The notes under the pieces are model-generated. The model saw nothing but the letters and a program-made list of their open reading frames with translations. It was not told where the DNA came from and did not search any database. Position numbers and translations under genes: made by a program. From Epiperipatus broadwayi (lineage: Eukaryota; Onychophora; Udeonychophora; Euonychophora; Peripatidae): DNA of 64,000 nt. This document shows, in pieces, positions 24,601 through 37,600 of the stretch (its first letter is position 1; every line of letters begins with the position of its first letter). The stretch spans positions 1-64,000 of the forward strand of contig JAQFVV010006695.1 in NCBI GenBank assembly GCA_028023455.1, written 5' to 3'.

Positions 24601-26229
24601 TATCAAAATAGTCATTTGTTTTATCACAGCCATATAATCTTGCAAAAGGAATGAAAAGATATCCAACTAAACTCTGAAAAGAATACATCATTATATAGTA
24701 AATTTGGAAATAGATTGACTTATCTAGAATATATTGTTTTCCAAAAGATATTGGATACCAAAGAAGTCAGAAACCCAAAAGCAAAATATTTAAAGAAACC
24801 ATAATAAAGAAAAATCTGATGTATAAAAGAAATCTTGGAAGGTATTATAACAGACAGAGGAGAGAGTGTGAGTATGAAGCCCTATGAATGGACACTTCTC
24901 AAAATTGTCGTCAAATTTATTTATAGAGAATGATATATCAATATTAATTGATGCTGATTGATGATGTAATAATAATTTGCCCAATAATCTTTCTTTATTC
25001 AAACATATTCTCAAAATTTATATTTATGGGAATGTCAGAATATTAATACCCTACAACTAAACAAAATAGTAAGCATCTGGTTCCCTCATTTGGTAGTTCT
25101 AATAAAAGATGCATTTATTTATTAAATCTTGTCCTATATTTATTGATAAAAGAGAACATGAATACAAATTCCACAATTAACAAAATTTATTAAACACAAT
25201 AAAGAAATAACATAATAACCAGAACAATACTAACTATCATGGAACAAAGTGAAGCAGTTGTAACAATATGCTATAAAATATTAGATAGTCTAACTAAGAA
25301 CTTTAAACTGAAACCAAATAAAAGAATAAATTGGAGTTAAAAGTATTAAAAAAAATAAACAATGAGTTATGTTATCACGTTTGCATTAATTTATAATTTA
25401 TTAAGCAATACGTGACATAAGTTTATTTCCACTATAAGCTTTAGTGACATGATCTCAATATATTGTCAAATTCCGAAAACTTGATTTCATCACACGATGA
25501 AAGCAAACAAATTAACACTGATCAAGTCGTACAATAAGATCATTCATCTATTTAAAAATTTTGATAGTAGGAGTTTTATGTATTTTGTAAATTAAAATGG
25601 AAACAAAAAAAACTAAAAGTAAATGAATATTACTTTAAATCATTTAAATTTTGCACAAGTGATGTCTAGTTATATGCAATGTTTTAGAGCTGCAGAAAAT
25701 ATTAGTTATCATATGAAAGCAATAGAATAGGCTTAAAGTTAAACAAAAAAAAAAAGATTAATATTCAATGCTTTTCAGAAAAAAAATTAAATCAAAAACT
25801 GGATTACAATAAATTAATAAAAACTAGTAATAAGTCTGGTCAACTTATTAATAAAGATAAAAACAATATGAATAAAATTAATTAAAAATATAAACTTGAA
25901 CAGTTTTTCAGTGATTATATTTACAGGATGTGAAAATTTTTTATAAAAGTTATTATGTTTTAAATAAAAAAAAGCATTTAATATTTGAAACAGTGGATGC
26001 TCTGTATTAACAAATTTACAATTAATAAAGATGATATATATATATTTTTGCATTCAGTATGTTATTTTTCTGTTAGAGAATGAAAGATTCCAGTCTCTCT
26101 TTCTTGCTTAAATATTAAATGAGCTTACTATAAATGAAAGATATTTTTACCCTCTTTTTTTTCTAATCATTAAATTTAATTATTATTCAATTCTGAACAA
26201 TAAGAATTTAAAATATTTTGCAGTTTCTA
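21648..26229. other. AT-rich intron sequence without a recognised gene
   Basis: About 4.6 kb between calnexin exons. Open stretches of 70-80 codons (such as 24,790-25,014, minus) have low-complexity composition and match no family I know. Poly(A/T) runs lie near 21,650, 22,310, 23,340 and 24,035. Confidence 0.5.
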
Positions 26230-27315
26230 TACATATAAGGTATGTAAATAAATAGTTTAGCGATGTATATAATTGTAATCTTGTGGAAGGAAATTAATCT
26301 TCACACGTGCACTTATCCATCAATAAGGTGTAACACTTATGCTTAAAGCTGATTCTTATATAAAACAACCTTTATTAAGCATGCTTAGCATCAGGACTTA
26401 AACTTGTTATTAGCCTGATATTTCAATTGACAAATTTAGTTTATATATCACAGGGAAAAGAAAGTATCTCATTTTTAAACACCTGCAATTTGAATTATCA
26501 TATGATCACCATTTCTTATGCTTGCTCATAACTGTTATTAAAACAGGCAAAACTCTCCCTACAGTAGTGCCACTCAGTGCAAGCCAGAGTAATCAATGGA
26601 TGCCAAAAGTCTTGTGCATAAAATCCATATCTAGTGCCTACTCATCCAATATCCCCAGACTAGTTTCTAGCTTGTGGCAAGCCTTCTGGCAACCACTGAT
26701 TACTCTGGCTTGCACTGCTGAATGGAGAGTTTTGCCTGTTTCAATTTGAATTATATTAATTTGAATATATGTAAATAAATAATTTATCAACGTACATAAT
26801 TGTAATCTTGGGTCAAATGAAATATCAGGCTCATAACAAGTTCAAGTCTTGATTTAAACACGGTCAATAAGAGTTGGTTTATATAAGAATAAGCTCTAAA
26901 TGTGTTACACTTATGCTTTTAAAATACTTATTGACGGGTGAATGCATGTAAATTTAATATCTATCTAATAGTGTATATGTGAAGATTAATTTCACTCGAT
27001 AAGATTACAATTAAAATTAATTTACATATATTCAAACTAATATAATTCAAATTGCAGGTACTTAAAAACAAGAAACTTTCTCTTCTTTGTGATATATAAA
27101 ATAAATTTGTACAAATAATTTGTCAATTGAAATATCAGCCTCATAACAAGTTCAATTATTGATTTAAGCACAATTAATAAGGATTGGTTTATATAAAAAT
27201 AAGCTTGAAGCATAAGCGTTACATTTGTTTTTAAAACACTTATTGACAGATGAGTGCACACAAATTTAACATCTATCTAATAGCACATGTGAAGATAAAT
27301 TTCTTCCACAAAATT
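26230..27315. repeat. Cluster of three copies of a 270-350-bp repeat, one inverted
   Basis: The unit contains CAATTGAAATATCAGGCT then CATAACAAGTT, a GTTTATATAAGAATAAGCTT block and TGTGAAGATTAATTTC. It occurs inverted at about 26,230-26,510 and direct at about 26,815-27,015 and 27,040-27,315. The first and last copies form a large imperfect inverted repeat, with a MITE at 26,541 between them. It is probably a non-autonomous DNA transposon family; no coding sequence. Confidence 0.7.
26541..26741. mobile_element. 201-bp hairpin MITE
   Basis: The ends AAACAGGCAAAACTCTCC and its complement GGAGAGTTTTGCCTGTTT are inverted. TGCAAGCCAGAGTAATCA (about 26,579-26,596) pairs with its complement near 26,697, and weaker pairing continues inward. 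A diverged relative with CTAGTGCCTA-TCAT-CAATAT blocks lies at 53,330-53,450. Confidence 0.8.
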
Positions 27316-27500
27316 AACTAAAAATAAACAGATCTTAAAATTATAACATTTACTCCATCCAAATGTAGTATAATGAATATCCAATTTTTCTTTAATTCTA
27401 TGACATAATTTACCTTATATTAGAAATTTTTATTATAGATGAATTTACATTTATCAGATTTATGTAATATTCGATTTATTTACTAAGCGCAGACCATGTG

Positions 27501-27599
27501 TAATTAAAGAGTGAGGATTTCCACCACACGATAGCTTTGAGCTATTATAACATCAGTGCAGCTCATATTTTAAAGGTGGAAATCCTTTCTCTTTAATTA
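27501..27599. mobile_element. 99-bp palindromic MITE
   Basis: TAATTAAAGAGTGAGGATTT then CCACC (27,501-27,525) is inverted at 27,575-27,599 with two or three mismatches. There is no coding sequence. It sits about 110 bp downstream of the calnexin exon's donor site. Confidence 0.75.
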
Positions 27600-27708
27600 T
27601 CAGATGTATGTAACTGAAAAATTGTCTGTAATTAGTTTTAAATGCAATACTTTTATCAATATTTTTATTGTTACATAAATTTAAAAGCTAAAATTTTTTT
27701 TTTTTTAC

Positions 27709-27794
27709 CTAGGACCAAGTTCTTCACTATCAAAAGGTTCTGCAAAATATGTATTTCCTTTTGGCACAGGTGTTCTATATTTTAATTGTTCATC
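27709..27794 (-). CDS. Calnexin-like exon (second coding exon seen)
   Basis: An 86-bp exon on the minus strand encodes YRTPVPKGNTYFAEPFDSEE, preceded by DEQLK and followed by LGP plus a split Arg. This is the start of the calnexin luminal lectin domain: (Y)K.PVP.G..YFAE.FD is a hallmark of calnexins, and calreticulin has a related but different version. The acceptor is a T-rich tract ending TTTTTTTAG and the donor is CCTAG|GTAAAA. Phase runs from 0 to 2 and joins 21,589-21,647 in frame. If spliced directly to 36,803, the acidic stretch seen before this motif in vertebrate calnexins is missing. Either this lineage has a short N-terminus or another exon lies in the 9-kb intron. A decayed LINE begins about 55 bp upstream in the gene's sense. 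Confidence 0.85.
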
Positions 27795-27849
27795 CTAAAA
27801 AAATAAAAAAAGATTTAAATATGATCAATAATTTATGACAAATATATAT

Positions 27850-28840
27850 TAGGTCATACCTTCTTTCTTGTTGAAGCATTTTATCTCTACATTCTTGGTC
27901 CAATGATTTTTCTTTTGCTAGATTTGTTTTTCTCCTTAGTTCATTATTAATTTTTCTATATGCTCATTACCTTCCTCAATATTGACAGTCTTTCAACTTT
28001 TCCATAATTCCATCTTTTCAACATACTTTTTGTTATATAAGGTCATTTCTTTAATCAAATAGTTCCTATCAAAATTTTTTGCCATTTTTAATATTCTCTC
28101 TTTAATCCAACACCAAGCATTTTTTAGAATCATTCATATATTCCTCATCTTTATTAATTCTTTTTATTATTTTTTTTCATATGAAAACAAACTGTTATGA
28201 TTGCATTTCTTTCAATTTAACCAAATCCCACTTTACATGTCTTCTTTTTAAATCTAACTTTAATTTAATCATAACCACATTATAATCAGATTATATCAGC
28301 CCCAGGCAAAGTATGTGAACCCTTAATAGCATTCTTATTATTTATTCTATATCAACATTTAGTTTATCTGCTATCTTTACCACCTGAAACTTTCCATATA
28401 TGCAATCTTCATGGATAATTTTTAAATCAAGTATTTGCAATCATAAAATTATTTTTTTTTTTACGAAATTTCACAAGTCAACTACTTTTTTTATTCATTT
28501 TTTCAATACCATAATTCCCAAAAAATTTTTCTTACTTTCGCCACAGCAGTATCCCAATCACCCAACTGCAGTACATATGCGTTTTTGCCCTCATACTATT
28601 TCCTCTTATTTTTCATACTACTCATCTATTTCTATATCATGACTAGTAGGTGGCATATAAACTTATATGAATAACAAATCCCATCATAAATCTATTATCA
28701 ACACAATCTCTCTTAGCCACAGTATTCCAGATTTTCTTGTCAACAGCAATACCAAATCCATTTACTGGTCTGCCACTATCAGAATAACACAACTCTTCAT
28801 CCCCACTATTCTACACATTCTTCCCAAAAATAAAATAAAA
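27850..28840 (-). pseudogene. Decayed non-LTR retrotransposon, endonuclease to pre-RT region
   Basis: Reverse-strand translation, broken by many stops and frameshifts, shows SDSGRPVNGFGIAVDKKIW near 28,775-28,720, GDWDTAVAKV near 28,545, LPGADI-SD near 28,300 (family form PGADIGSDH, the catalytic SDH region) and KWDLVKLKE near 28,225. A Lys/Glu-rich linker follows down to about 27,860. This is the AP endonuclease half of a LINE different from the RTE copies. The 5' and RT ends are not clear. It lies in the calnexin intron in the same orientation as the gene. Confidence 0.65.
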
Positions 28841-31800
28841 ACATAAAAATGCATCTATCCTTACCATAAAAAACAATAACATTTCCCTTTCATTTATCAA
28901 TACATCTTTTTTTTTTTTACATATATTACAATATATATACATTAGTCTTACTTGCTTCCTTTCTCTCCAAACCTTTTCCTTTTTTTTACCCTATACATTT
29001 CTTTTTTTAAAACAAATCACAAATAACTTCCTTTCCTTTTTATACCTCTTATGTAATTACTTTAAAACAATACCTTTACCTACAAATTTATCCTTTACTT
29101 AAAATATATCATTTACATAAAAATTTTTCAGAATAAATAAGGTGGTCGAAACGTTGGATGTGGTAAACAAGTATATATATATATATAGTGATGAAAAAAA
29201 CAGTTTTTGGAAAGAAAAAAGGAGAGTGTATATATTATATTTTTTGACTGGATTTAGTGAAGAACAATATATTTTATAAGTCAGATATATTTTGAAAGAA
29301 AAAAAGGAGGTGTGTGCTGTTGTTAAAAAGGTTGATTCGGCAGTGGTAATAAGTAAAATATATCTTACAATTTTATTATGAATAGGAATAAAAAATATTT
29401 GACTTTCAAAAAATGGAGACAGAAAATATAGACAAATTTCAGATTGGTCAGATAAAAATTCAGCCTTAGCAAAGCTCTGCCTGTTCCAAGCACTTAATCA
29501 TGAGTCCAAATCTTGATTTAGTTTAAGGATAAAATATTCATATACTAAAAAATAATTGAATAAAATTATTTAAGTAATATTTCTGAATAGCATTGTTGAA
29601 ACTGAATTCTTTGAAATAAAAATCTCTAGAAATAAATTGGTCTGACTGTCTTATTTCTATTGCTCAAGATCATCCTTTAGCAAAGTGATTACTTCTGTTT
29701 TATACTTGTAATAAAAATTAAAAAATCCAATTTACATAAAAATCTGGTTTCTTAATCTGATTACAGCTTTATTATTTCTAACTTTTGCAGAACCTAAAAT
29801 CTGCAACAGAAAATATCTCACAAATTTTGAAATTGTGTTTTTACTAAACAGTTTTATTTCCTCATAAAATCACAAAAACTCTTTATTATAATTCATACCA
29901 TCAGTATTCAAAAAGTATCTATTACATATTTTACACTTCCTATTAACTTTTTCTGAAAAATATCTGATATATTTCTTCTATACTAAAGAAAATAAAAAAT
30001 AAGTGAGGTCAACTGCTTGTATGTTTATTAAAAATTGATATTAAAATAATAAATGTATGTATAAATTTTCAAAAATAGAAATATTAATTATGAGCAATTT
30101 ACATATATATTCATATATGGGCAATTACTTGCAGATTGCCTAGTAAATTTGCATTTTATTATTATAATACTGATATGTAATTTAATTTTTTTTAAATAAG
30201 TTTTAATATATATATTTAAATATCTATTAAAAAATAATTTTATAACAGTCAGAATTTTTATCATTATAAAAATACTATTCTTAAGTTTTTTCAGAAATTA
30301 TAATATTCTCCATTTTTAAAAGTAAAATGTTAAAAAATTCCTTTCATTAAAATTTTTATAGCTTTTTATATGTTTATAACACATTTCATACATTAAATAG
30401 ATTTTAAAAAAAGCAGCTTTTTAACAACATATCATGTGAACAAATGAATTCAATAGTTTCCCTACAATTTGAAATGATTTACTGATCAAAATTTTAAAAA
30501 GAAATACATGAAATGCATTATTGTAAAGTTAAACTTCAAGTAACTTCATTCCTATTCCATCATTAAGCAAATATTGGATTTATCTATTCTGCACTGCATA
30601 ATGTTCTATCCGTGAAGAATTTTCCATTTTGGTGTAGAAAAACCCAATGTATCCTATGCGTGAATGTATTACATCATCTATAGATAACTTCCTATAGTTG
30701 TCAACAGTATATCAAATATGGTAATACAATTCAAGTGTGCATAATTTTAATAATTACTACATATTAAAATGCATTATTTCAATGCAAAACTATTTTTAAT
30801 TATAAAAAAAAAATAGCATGTTTGTGTCTAAAATAATAAAAAACAAATGTTTTTATTCATGTAATGTTCACATATATGTATACACATAAGTAAATCAATC
30901 AGTTAAGTAATTTTCTTTCACCATCATTATAAACATCATTATTAAAATAAATACTTAACAACCAAAATATTAATCAACATTTATTTTGTTAGGAAAGAAA
31001 GACCCCTCAATATATGTAATAATAAAAGGATTTCCATTTCAGGCAAAAAAAAAAAAACATTAGCTAGTTAATACAATTAAATCTCAATTGTCTTTTTGTT
31101 ATTTTGTACAGAATATATTTAGAACATCAAAAATATTTCAATTATAAAACTAATATAACTAAATGAATAATTTATGAATAAAATTAAAATTAATGAATTT
31201 TAAAAATGCTGAAATTATTTATTTTATTTTAGACTAATTGTTTAATTTTTTTAATTCTTTTATTTTTCATAGTCAATTAGTTTTATGGAGTAATTAATAT
31301 TTATTTTTTTATTATTAAGCATTATTGAGTAGCTGTAAAAATTGCATCTTCATTAAATGCATAGAGAAATTATTACAGAGTTTTCAGATGCAAATCAAGT
31401 AAATTATAATCTTTTTAAGAAATGTTTTTTATATTAAATAAGAGAATTTATAAAGACTCCAACAAATTATTATTTAACAATTACTTTTTAGAAGATAAAA
31501 TTATTACATTACTATTATCTTTAATAAAAAAAAAAGCAATCAATACAAATAAGTTTCTGTATCTATGAGAATGCATGTATGCATATAAAAAGCACATACA
31601 TATATGTTGATGAATATTTTTCTTTTCAAATTATAATTTATTAATGTTATTATTAACATATTTGAAAAAAAAAAGTTGCATGATGTTAATATGAATTTTA
31701 ATTGTTTGTTAGGGAAAAAATATATATTATTAGGGAACAAGTGGATGCAATATAAAAAATAAAATAAAAATATTTTCACTTTTTAATTACTAGTGATATG

Positions 31801-31875
31801 AATTATAAATAAAATTTTATATATATTATTATAAATACATATATATTATTGTAATTATAATTGGATAACAAATTA
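28841..31875. other. AT-rich intronic DNA; isolated PLE-like motif
   Basis: Positions 28,890-29,110 are pyrimidine-rich. GGTCGAAACGTTGG at about 29,147 resembles the CGAAACGTTG motif of PLE 3' ends, but I see no partner CTGANGA close by. Nothing further is recognised to 31,875. Confidence 0.4.
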
Positions 31876-32060
31876 TAAGATATAAGAGGTGGGTTAAAAT
31901 GTATTTAAAATAATAATATTATAGATTAAAATAGATTATAAATTACTGAATGAATAAATTATAAATATTGATTGTTAGTAAAATGTATAATAATAATGTA
32001 AAATATAAAAGATATTAAATTAGAGTTAAATATTTAAAGAGTAATAAGAATAAAATAAAA
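31876..32060 (+). repeat. AT-rich direct repeat, left copy
   Basis: About 180 bp (TTAAAATGTATTTAAAATAA ... TTGTTAGTAAAATG ... GATATTAAATTAGAGTTAAA) recur at 32,659-32,850 with few changes. The two copies flank a LINE 3' end. They could be a segmental duplication, a tandem remnant or LTR-like ends; no LTR hallmarks are visible. Confidence 0.7.
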
Positions 32061-32143
32061 TAAAGAATAAAATTTCTAAAAAAAATAGTTATATAAAAAA
32101 TAGGAAGAGGGAGCAAGGGAATATACACATAAATGGAAAAAAA

Positions 32144-32338
32144 ATGGGTGATTTACTCTGCAATTTGTGTAAAGAAGGTATAGAAAATATTAGGCATCTG
32201 TTAATTGAATGTAAATGTCTGAAAGCAGAAAGGGTACAAATAATGAAGTTGTGGAAGAATAAATATAAACAAAGTGATTATACAGAAGGTGGCTTATTGA
32301 TTTTTATTCTGAGTTTGGAAAAAGATAAGGGGGTTTAG
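32144..32338 (+). pseudogene. LINE C-terminal end with CCHC knuckle
   Basis: The open stretch reads LCNLCKEGIENIRHLLIECK, a C-x2-C-x8-H-x4-C arrangement typical of the extreme C-terminus of CR1/I/Jockey-like LINE polyproteins. The RT domain is absent, so this is a strongly 5'-truncated copy. It runs to a stop at 32,336-32,338, and 3' UTR follows to the CATCA tail. I do not assign a clade. Confidence 0.55.
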
Positions 32339-32454
32339 ATATAAAGACCATGGGGTTGACAAAGATTATGTTGTAGCAATGGGATGGAGCAGGATAGAGA
32401 ATATGGAAAAACTTGGGGTGGAGAATGGAAAGGGAAGTCAAGGTGACTGACAGG

Positions 32455-32595
32455 TTTCTCTGGGAATAGTTGTTGAGAGATTCCTGACTCCGTATAAGGA
32501 GAAGTTACAGTGCATCACATCACATCACAGGGCATAGTTGCTGAGAGATTCCTGACTCCGTATAAGGAGAAGTCACAGTGCATCACATCACATCA
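32455..32595 (+). repeat. LINE 3' UTR: 68-bp tandem duplication with (CATCA)n tail
   Basis: GAGAGATTCCTGACTCCGTA begins at 32,475 and again at 32,543 (period 68). Each unit ends in a CATCACATCACATCA microsatellite, the likely 3' tail of the LINE. The duplicated tail suggests slippage or a double 3' end. Confidence 0.75.
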
Positions 32596-32658
32596 AATTT
32601 AAAGAGGGGAGTACTAAAAGTATAACGGTAAAATTTTAAAATTTGAATTTAGCAGTTA

Positions 32659-32850
32659 GGAGATATAAAAGATGTGTTAAAATGTGTTTAAAATAATAAT
32701 ATTATAAATTAAAATAAATTATAAATTATTGAATGAATAATTATAAATAATGATTGTTAGTAAAATGAATAATAATAATGTAAAATATAAAAGATATTAA
32801 GTTAGAGTTAAATATTATAAGAATAAAATAAAGTATAAAAATAGTATATG
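32659..32850 (+). repeat. AT-rich direct repeat, right copy
   Basis: This is the partner of 31,876-32,060, in the same orientation and offset by about 780 bp. Confidence 0.7.
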
Positions 32851-35800
32851 TATAGGAAGTTTTTAATTAATAAATATAAAATGTAAAAAAAATAGTAAAA
32901 ATTATATATTTATAAGATGTATATATAGAATGTAAATATAAATGTTCATGTATATTTATACTTTTTAAATTGATTTAATAATAGAAACCTAAATTTCTTA
33001 ATTTTATTCTTTTTCATAGTTTTATGGTTTTCAGATATTTTATTTTTGCATTTCATAAACTGAAGTTATTGTGAAAATTATACTTCGAACCAAAATCCAT
33101 CCCCCTCCCCTAAAAAAACATTTAACAAGCAGTAGTTATTGCATATATATATATATAGCACAACTATGCTAACAAAACACGTCTACTTGCAAATAAATTG
33201 ATGGGAATAATTGACTGCAAATATTTTATTATCATTTCACATTTAACATACATTTAATCACATTTATCTATAAATTAATATTTCATCTTAAATGTATTCA
33301 ACAAAGTGTATTAAGTTCAAAACATTAAGATTTTTTTTAATTACAAATTATTATTTTAATAATTAAAAAAAGAAATGAAAGGTAACTGCCAGATAAATAT
33401 GTAACTGCACTATTGGCTCAAGCTTTAAACCCAAGTCCCCATCAATAAAGGCAAAAGCCAAAAACTAGTGTCAGAATGAAGATTAAATTGATCTAGCAAC
33501 TAATAATTATTTTCGTGATTAGAGATATTCATTTTCCTATTCTGGAATATTTTGACTTTATTTAGCAACTTGTCTGGAAATGTGGAATCTGATTTCTTCC
33601 TTTACTTTTTTTCAGAATTTGCTCTGAAATCTTTTTAAAGTCACTGACTGTTTTTCTTGTAGTATCACATGACATATATTCTAAAGTCCTAAACAAATAG
33701 ATGTCACTTAGATTATACACTTCTACCCAACCAAGACACAGCAATAATTTACGGTAATAAAGAAGCAAATCTATTTATCCAATGCAATTAGAGATTGATA
33801 TTTCTGTTATATTACCTGTTTGGCTTAGAACTTAATATTACCAATTTCAATAACATTATCATTTCATTCCAAAATTATTCCAAATGACATAGATAAATTA
33901 AGTTTTAGCATAAGAAAAGGATTCTCTGAATAAATGAAGATTTATGTAATAAAATTAAAAAACCTTATATGAAGATGTAATAATTAAATTTTCCTTGTTA
34001 TAATTGCTATTTAAAGTTAATTTTTATTTGCTACTCTGAAAATATTCTTAAAGGAATACTATATACATATATATTTCAGATAGAAATAACATTAATCAAT
34101 TAATTTAATTTAAAAAATAGACATTACAGAATAAAGACCTTATTGAATAGTAGCTGGTGACTGATATATGAACTAAAATCTACTATATAGCACAATCGTC
34201 AAATTAATTGAATTTGTAAATTGTGATAAAGCTAAATCTTTGAAATATTAATTGATATCCATAAACCATAAATTTAAGAGAGATGATTAAATGTATATTT
34301 TATTTTGAATAGTGAAAGTAATTTTATATCAAAATGAATTTCTCTAACTTACATTGAATCTAATTAGAGCTATTCTACAGTCACTTTTTTGCAAGTATAA
34401 AAATCTTTCACTATTATATAGTGCCCAACAATTACTCATAATTGCAGGAGGTAGCCATAAAATGATAAGTTACTTCCATTTGAAGAGTGAAAAGAAAGTT
34501 TCAGTAAACAAAGGCATATTTTCTAAGGTGTTAAAGTAAAGAAAAATCCAAGGAGCAAAGTGACATTAAGCCATTTAATGCATGCTAAAAATGTTAGCAT
34601 AGTCAAAATTAATATCAGATTAAAAATGAAGGAGGCATGACAGAATTGTTACCATTATTGATTTCACACTTTGAGATTTTAATTGAAAGTTTATTTTCGA
34701 TTTCACAGTGCAAATATATTGCTGCATTCATATGTCACAAGAAAATGATTACTATCAGATAAGTAATAAATGCATGACATTTACAAATTAAACATCAATT
34801 AGACATTATTTCTTTTATATATCATTTTTTAAATATAAGAATGAAGTAGAAGAATAGTTTTATCATTACTATTTTTTGATAAAAATTGAGTGACACACAC
34901 ATTTAGATATGTAAAAATAAGACCTTTTTCAATTTATTGTTCCACCATCTATTTTATAATGTATTATTTTAATTTTTTTTACTAATACCATATGTATAAT
35001 TGTAAAATTAAAGTTTATCATAGGTACAGACACATTGTACATATATGTGACAAATGTCTGTATTGCATATAAATACACATTAGGAAAACTCAAATGAAAT
35101 GATGTGGATACAAACGGGAAACACTATTATACATTAATTTGAGATAACAGGAATAGTGCGATAGTCTATGAAATCCAAATAAGAACAATTGACATTAAAA
35201 TCATTCATATAAGTAAGATATTCCTTAAAATGCAATTACAGATTATTTAAAAATTTTCAACTAACAAAACTAAGTATAATGTTTGAATAATATTATCTTA
35301 ATAAATACTATAATAAGAACATCCACCACCACCTCTCCCATAAAGTATTTCAGATAAAATAACCCATGGACTACAAAATATAATCAGAGCTTTTAAGATA
35401 TCTTTCGGGATCTTAATCTTGACTAACATAAAAACTTTGGAAATTAATCCCATACTTTTTAAATAAGTCTATAATAAAAATGTGTGCTTTGAAAGTTTTA
35501 GTTAAGAATGTATCCAGTAGAATATCCAAAAGCTTTTGCAGATTTATTAAGTAAAATGGAAAATCCTAATATCTCAACCCTATAATTATAAATTTGTTCT
35601 CCAAATTAATAATTTACCCAATATAATTAGAATAGAAACAAATCCAACACCATGAAAATCTTCCAACATAACAAAGTGAATGAGCGGAATGCTAATAAAA
35701 TTTTTAATCAACATGTTTTATTAATCTAATAATTTGCTATCTCTATTGTATATTTCTTTCTAAAAATTGAAAAATATTATTAAATGTAAATTAGAAGTTC

Positions 35801-36802
35801 ATAAAGAAAAGCATCGTGAAAATCAAAGGCAATATCATTTACAAATATTAAGATTAATTTTCTTGACATTCTTTGACTTTTTTCAATTTCTAAATGTTAA
35901 AATACATACTACTACTTGGCACATAATATATTGCTATAATAAGTTTTAATTAATATAAGCATGAGTGTTTAGCCATTAGTAATTTTGTAAATAATTTTCA
36001 TAAGTAAAAGTTCTAAGATTATTTGAAACAAACTAGTTCAATTCTTTTTTCAAAAAAAAAAAAAGGTGAATTAATTGTCGAGATCTGGATAATTATCAGA
36101 TCTCTTCTAAGAAAATTAACATTTAATACAATATATTCCATTTCTTTAGATATTTTATCTGATTTATACAGTTGGCAAAAAAAAATTGATAACCCTAAAA
36201 AAACTGTCTGTAAATGAATAATTTTAGATGATAATGTTTAACTTAGTTACAATATAACTACCTGATTCATTATGAACTTGTTAAGTTTAAATTTTTTTTT
36301 AACAGCACATTATAAAGTTTATTGTATTCTCTGTTAAGCAACTGGAGTAATTCTTTAAGGCAAAAATGCTAGATAACTTTAATTTCTAATATTTTTTTTC
36401 TATTCGCTAATTTATATAGATCTTTATTTAGCAATAAAGACAATTATCTATCCAATTTTATGATTTATCATAAGTTAATGATTTTTCAAGCAAGGTATTT
36501 TAAAAAAAAAAAAATCTATTTATTTTTCTTTAAGAATTTTTTCTAAAACAAAATCTAGAATAATAGGGATCAATTCTTATAAATATCATATTAATAAATA
36601 ATCTTCTGAAAATTAAAATTAAATAAAAGTTTAATTTGAAAAGTATCCAATTTCAACTCCTTCAATCAAGATTTTTTTTAGAGATAAAAATTTTGTAATT
36701 TGTATTGCATTAACAGGAGGGAAGTTTAAAAATAAATATATTAAAATAATTTACTGAATTTAATATTATAAATAATAAATTGTAAATTAAAAATACACCT
36801 AC
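32851..36802. other. Calnexin intron 1 sequence, no recognised gene
   Basis: About 4 kb, AT-rich. The minus-strand stretch 33,562-33,768 stays open for 68 codons with mixed composition (CLGWVEVYNLSDIYLFRTLE and KKISEQILKKSKGRN). I recognise no family, and it lacks convincing splice sites. Confidence 0.45.
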
Positions 36803-36902
36803 TTCCTTTTCTTCTGCTAATATTGCACCAAACAATGCAATGAGAATATATATCCCAAATTTTCTGGATAAAAATACCATTTTGTTTGGCACTACCTGAT
36901 GC
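36803..36902 (-). CDS. Calnexin-like first coding exon (signal peptide)
   Basis: The ATG at 36,880-36,878 has a strong context (A at -3, G at +4). It starts 26 codons to a donor GAA|GTAGGT: MVFLSRKFGIYILIALFG followed by AILAEEKE. That is a short basic N-region, a hydrophobic core and a small-residue cleavage site (ILA|EE), so an ER signal peptide. The exon opens with 22 bases of 5' UTR after a TTTATTTGCAG acceptor, so at least one non-coding exon lies upstream. Ending in phase 0, it joins the exon at 27,794 without a stop; the alternative donor four bases downstream (GTGTAT) would create a TGA. Its assignment to calnexin rests on order, strand, phase and the ER signal, since signal peptides carry no family signature. 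A strong donor (TTTG|GTAAGTAA) near 38,541 on the same strand could end the upstream UTR exon. Confidence 0.7.
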
Positions 36903-37600
36903 CTGCAAATAAAATGTTAAAATATATAAACACCTTATCATATATAATTTAGTCAAGTTGTTCTCCAATTTATAAATAATTAACAAATCAGTGGATAAAT
37001 CTTTAAAAAAAAAAACAACAAAAACAAATAAAATCTAATTTAAATATTTATTATTTAATTTCAGAAACTAATTATTTACTACCTGAAAAACAAAAAAAAT
37101 TAAAATCCATATTAAATCTAAATAATGATATTCATTCTATTAATAACTATCAATCAATAAAATTGGAATAATTTAAAATCTATCAGATTGTTATTTATTT
37201 ATTAAAAACTCAATTTAGATGAATACTCAAAAAATATTTGATATTGAAGCAATAAAATCTGTTATGCATATTTTGCTTCATTGTCTGGTGATATTAGAAA
37301 TCTTCAACCAGATTCAAACACATTTTTATACTTGTTAATCACTAGGGAATGCAAGTACCTATATACGTGATCACCCCCCCCCCCCATTTTGTTAGTTAAA
37401 CATTCATTTTGAATAAATAATATTAGTTTTAATTCGGAAATATTAAATTTCCACTACCGTAAATAGTTGTGTATGTGGGTGTATGCATCACAGATAGCTA
37501 AAAATATTGTAAATTATAATTACATTTTACTAAATATTTCTTTTTTTTTTTTTAATTTATACTTCATGTATTTTTATTAAGCCGATGTAATACCAGAGAA
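36903..37600. other. Non-coding upstream region
   Basis: No gene is seen. A C-run lies at about 37,373-37,385 and poly(T) near 37,545. Confidence 0.5.

Noticed and set aside
31876-32850. LTR retrotransposon bounded by the 180-bp direct repeats
   Set aside because: No TG/CA ends, primer-binding site or polypurine tract, and the contents are a LINE 3' end.
33562-33768. 68-codon open frame with protein-like composition
   Set aside because: No recognised family, no clear acceptor or donor and no repeat partner. Kept only as a note in the intron entry.
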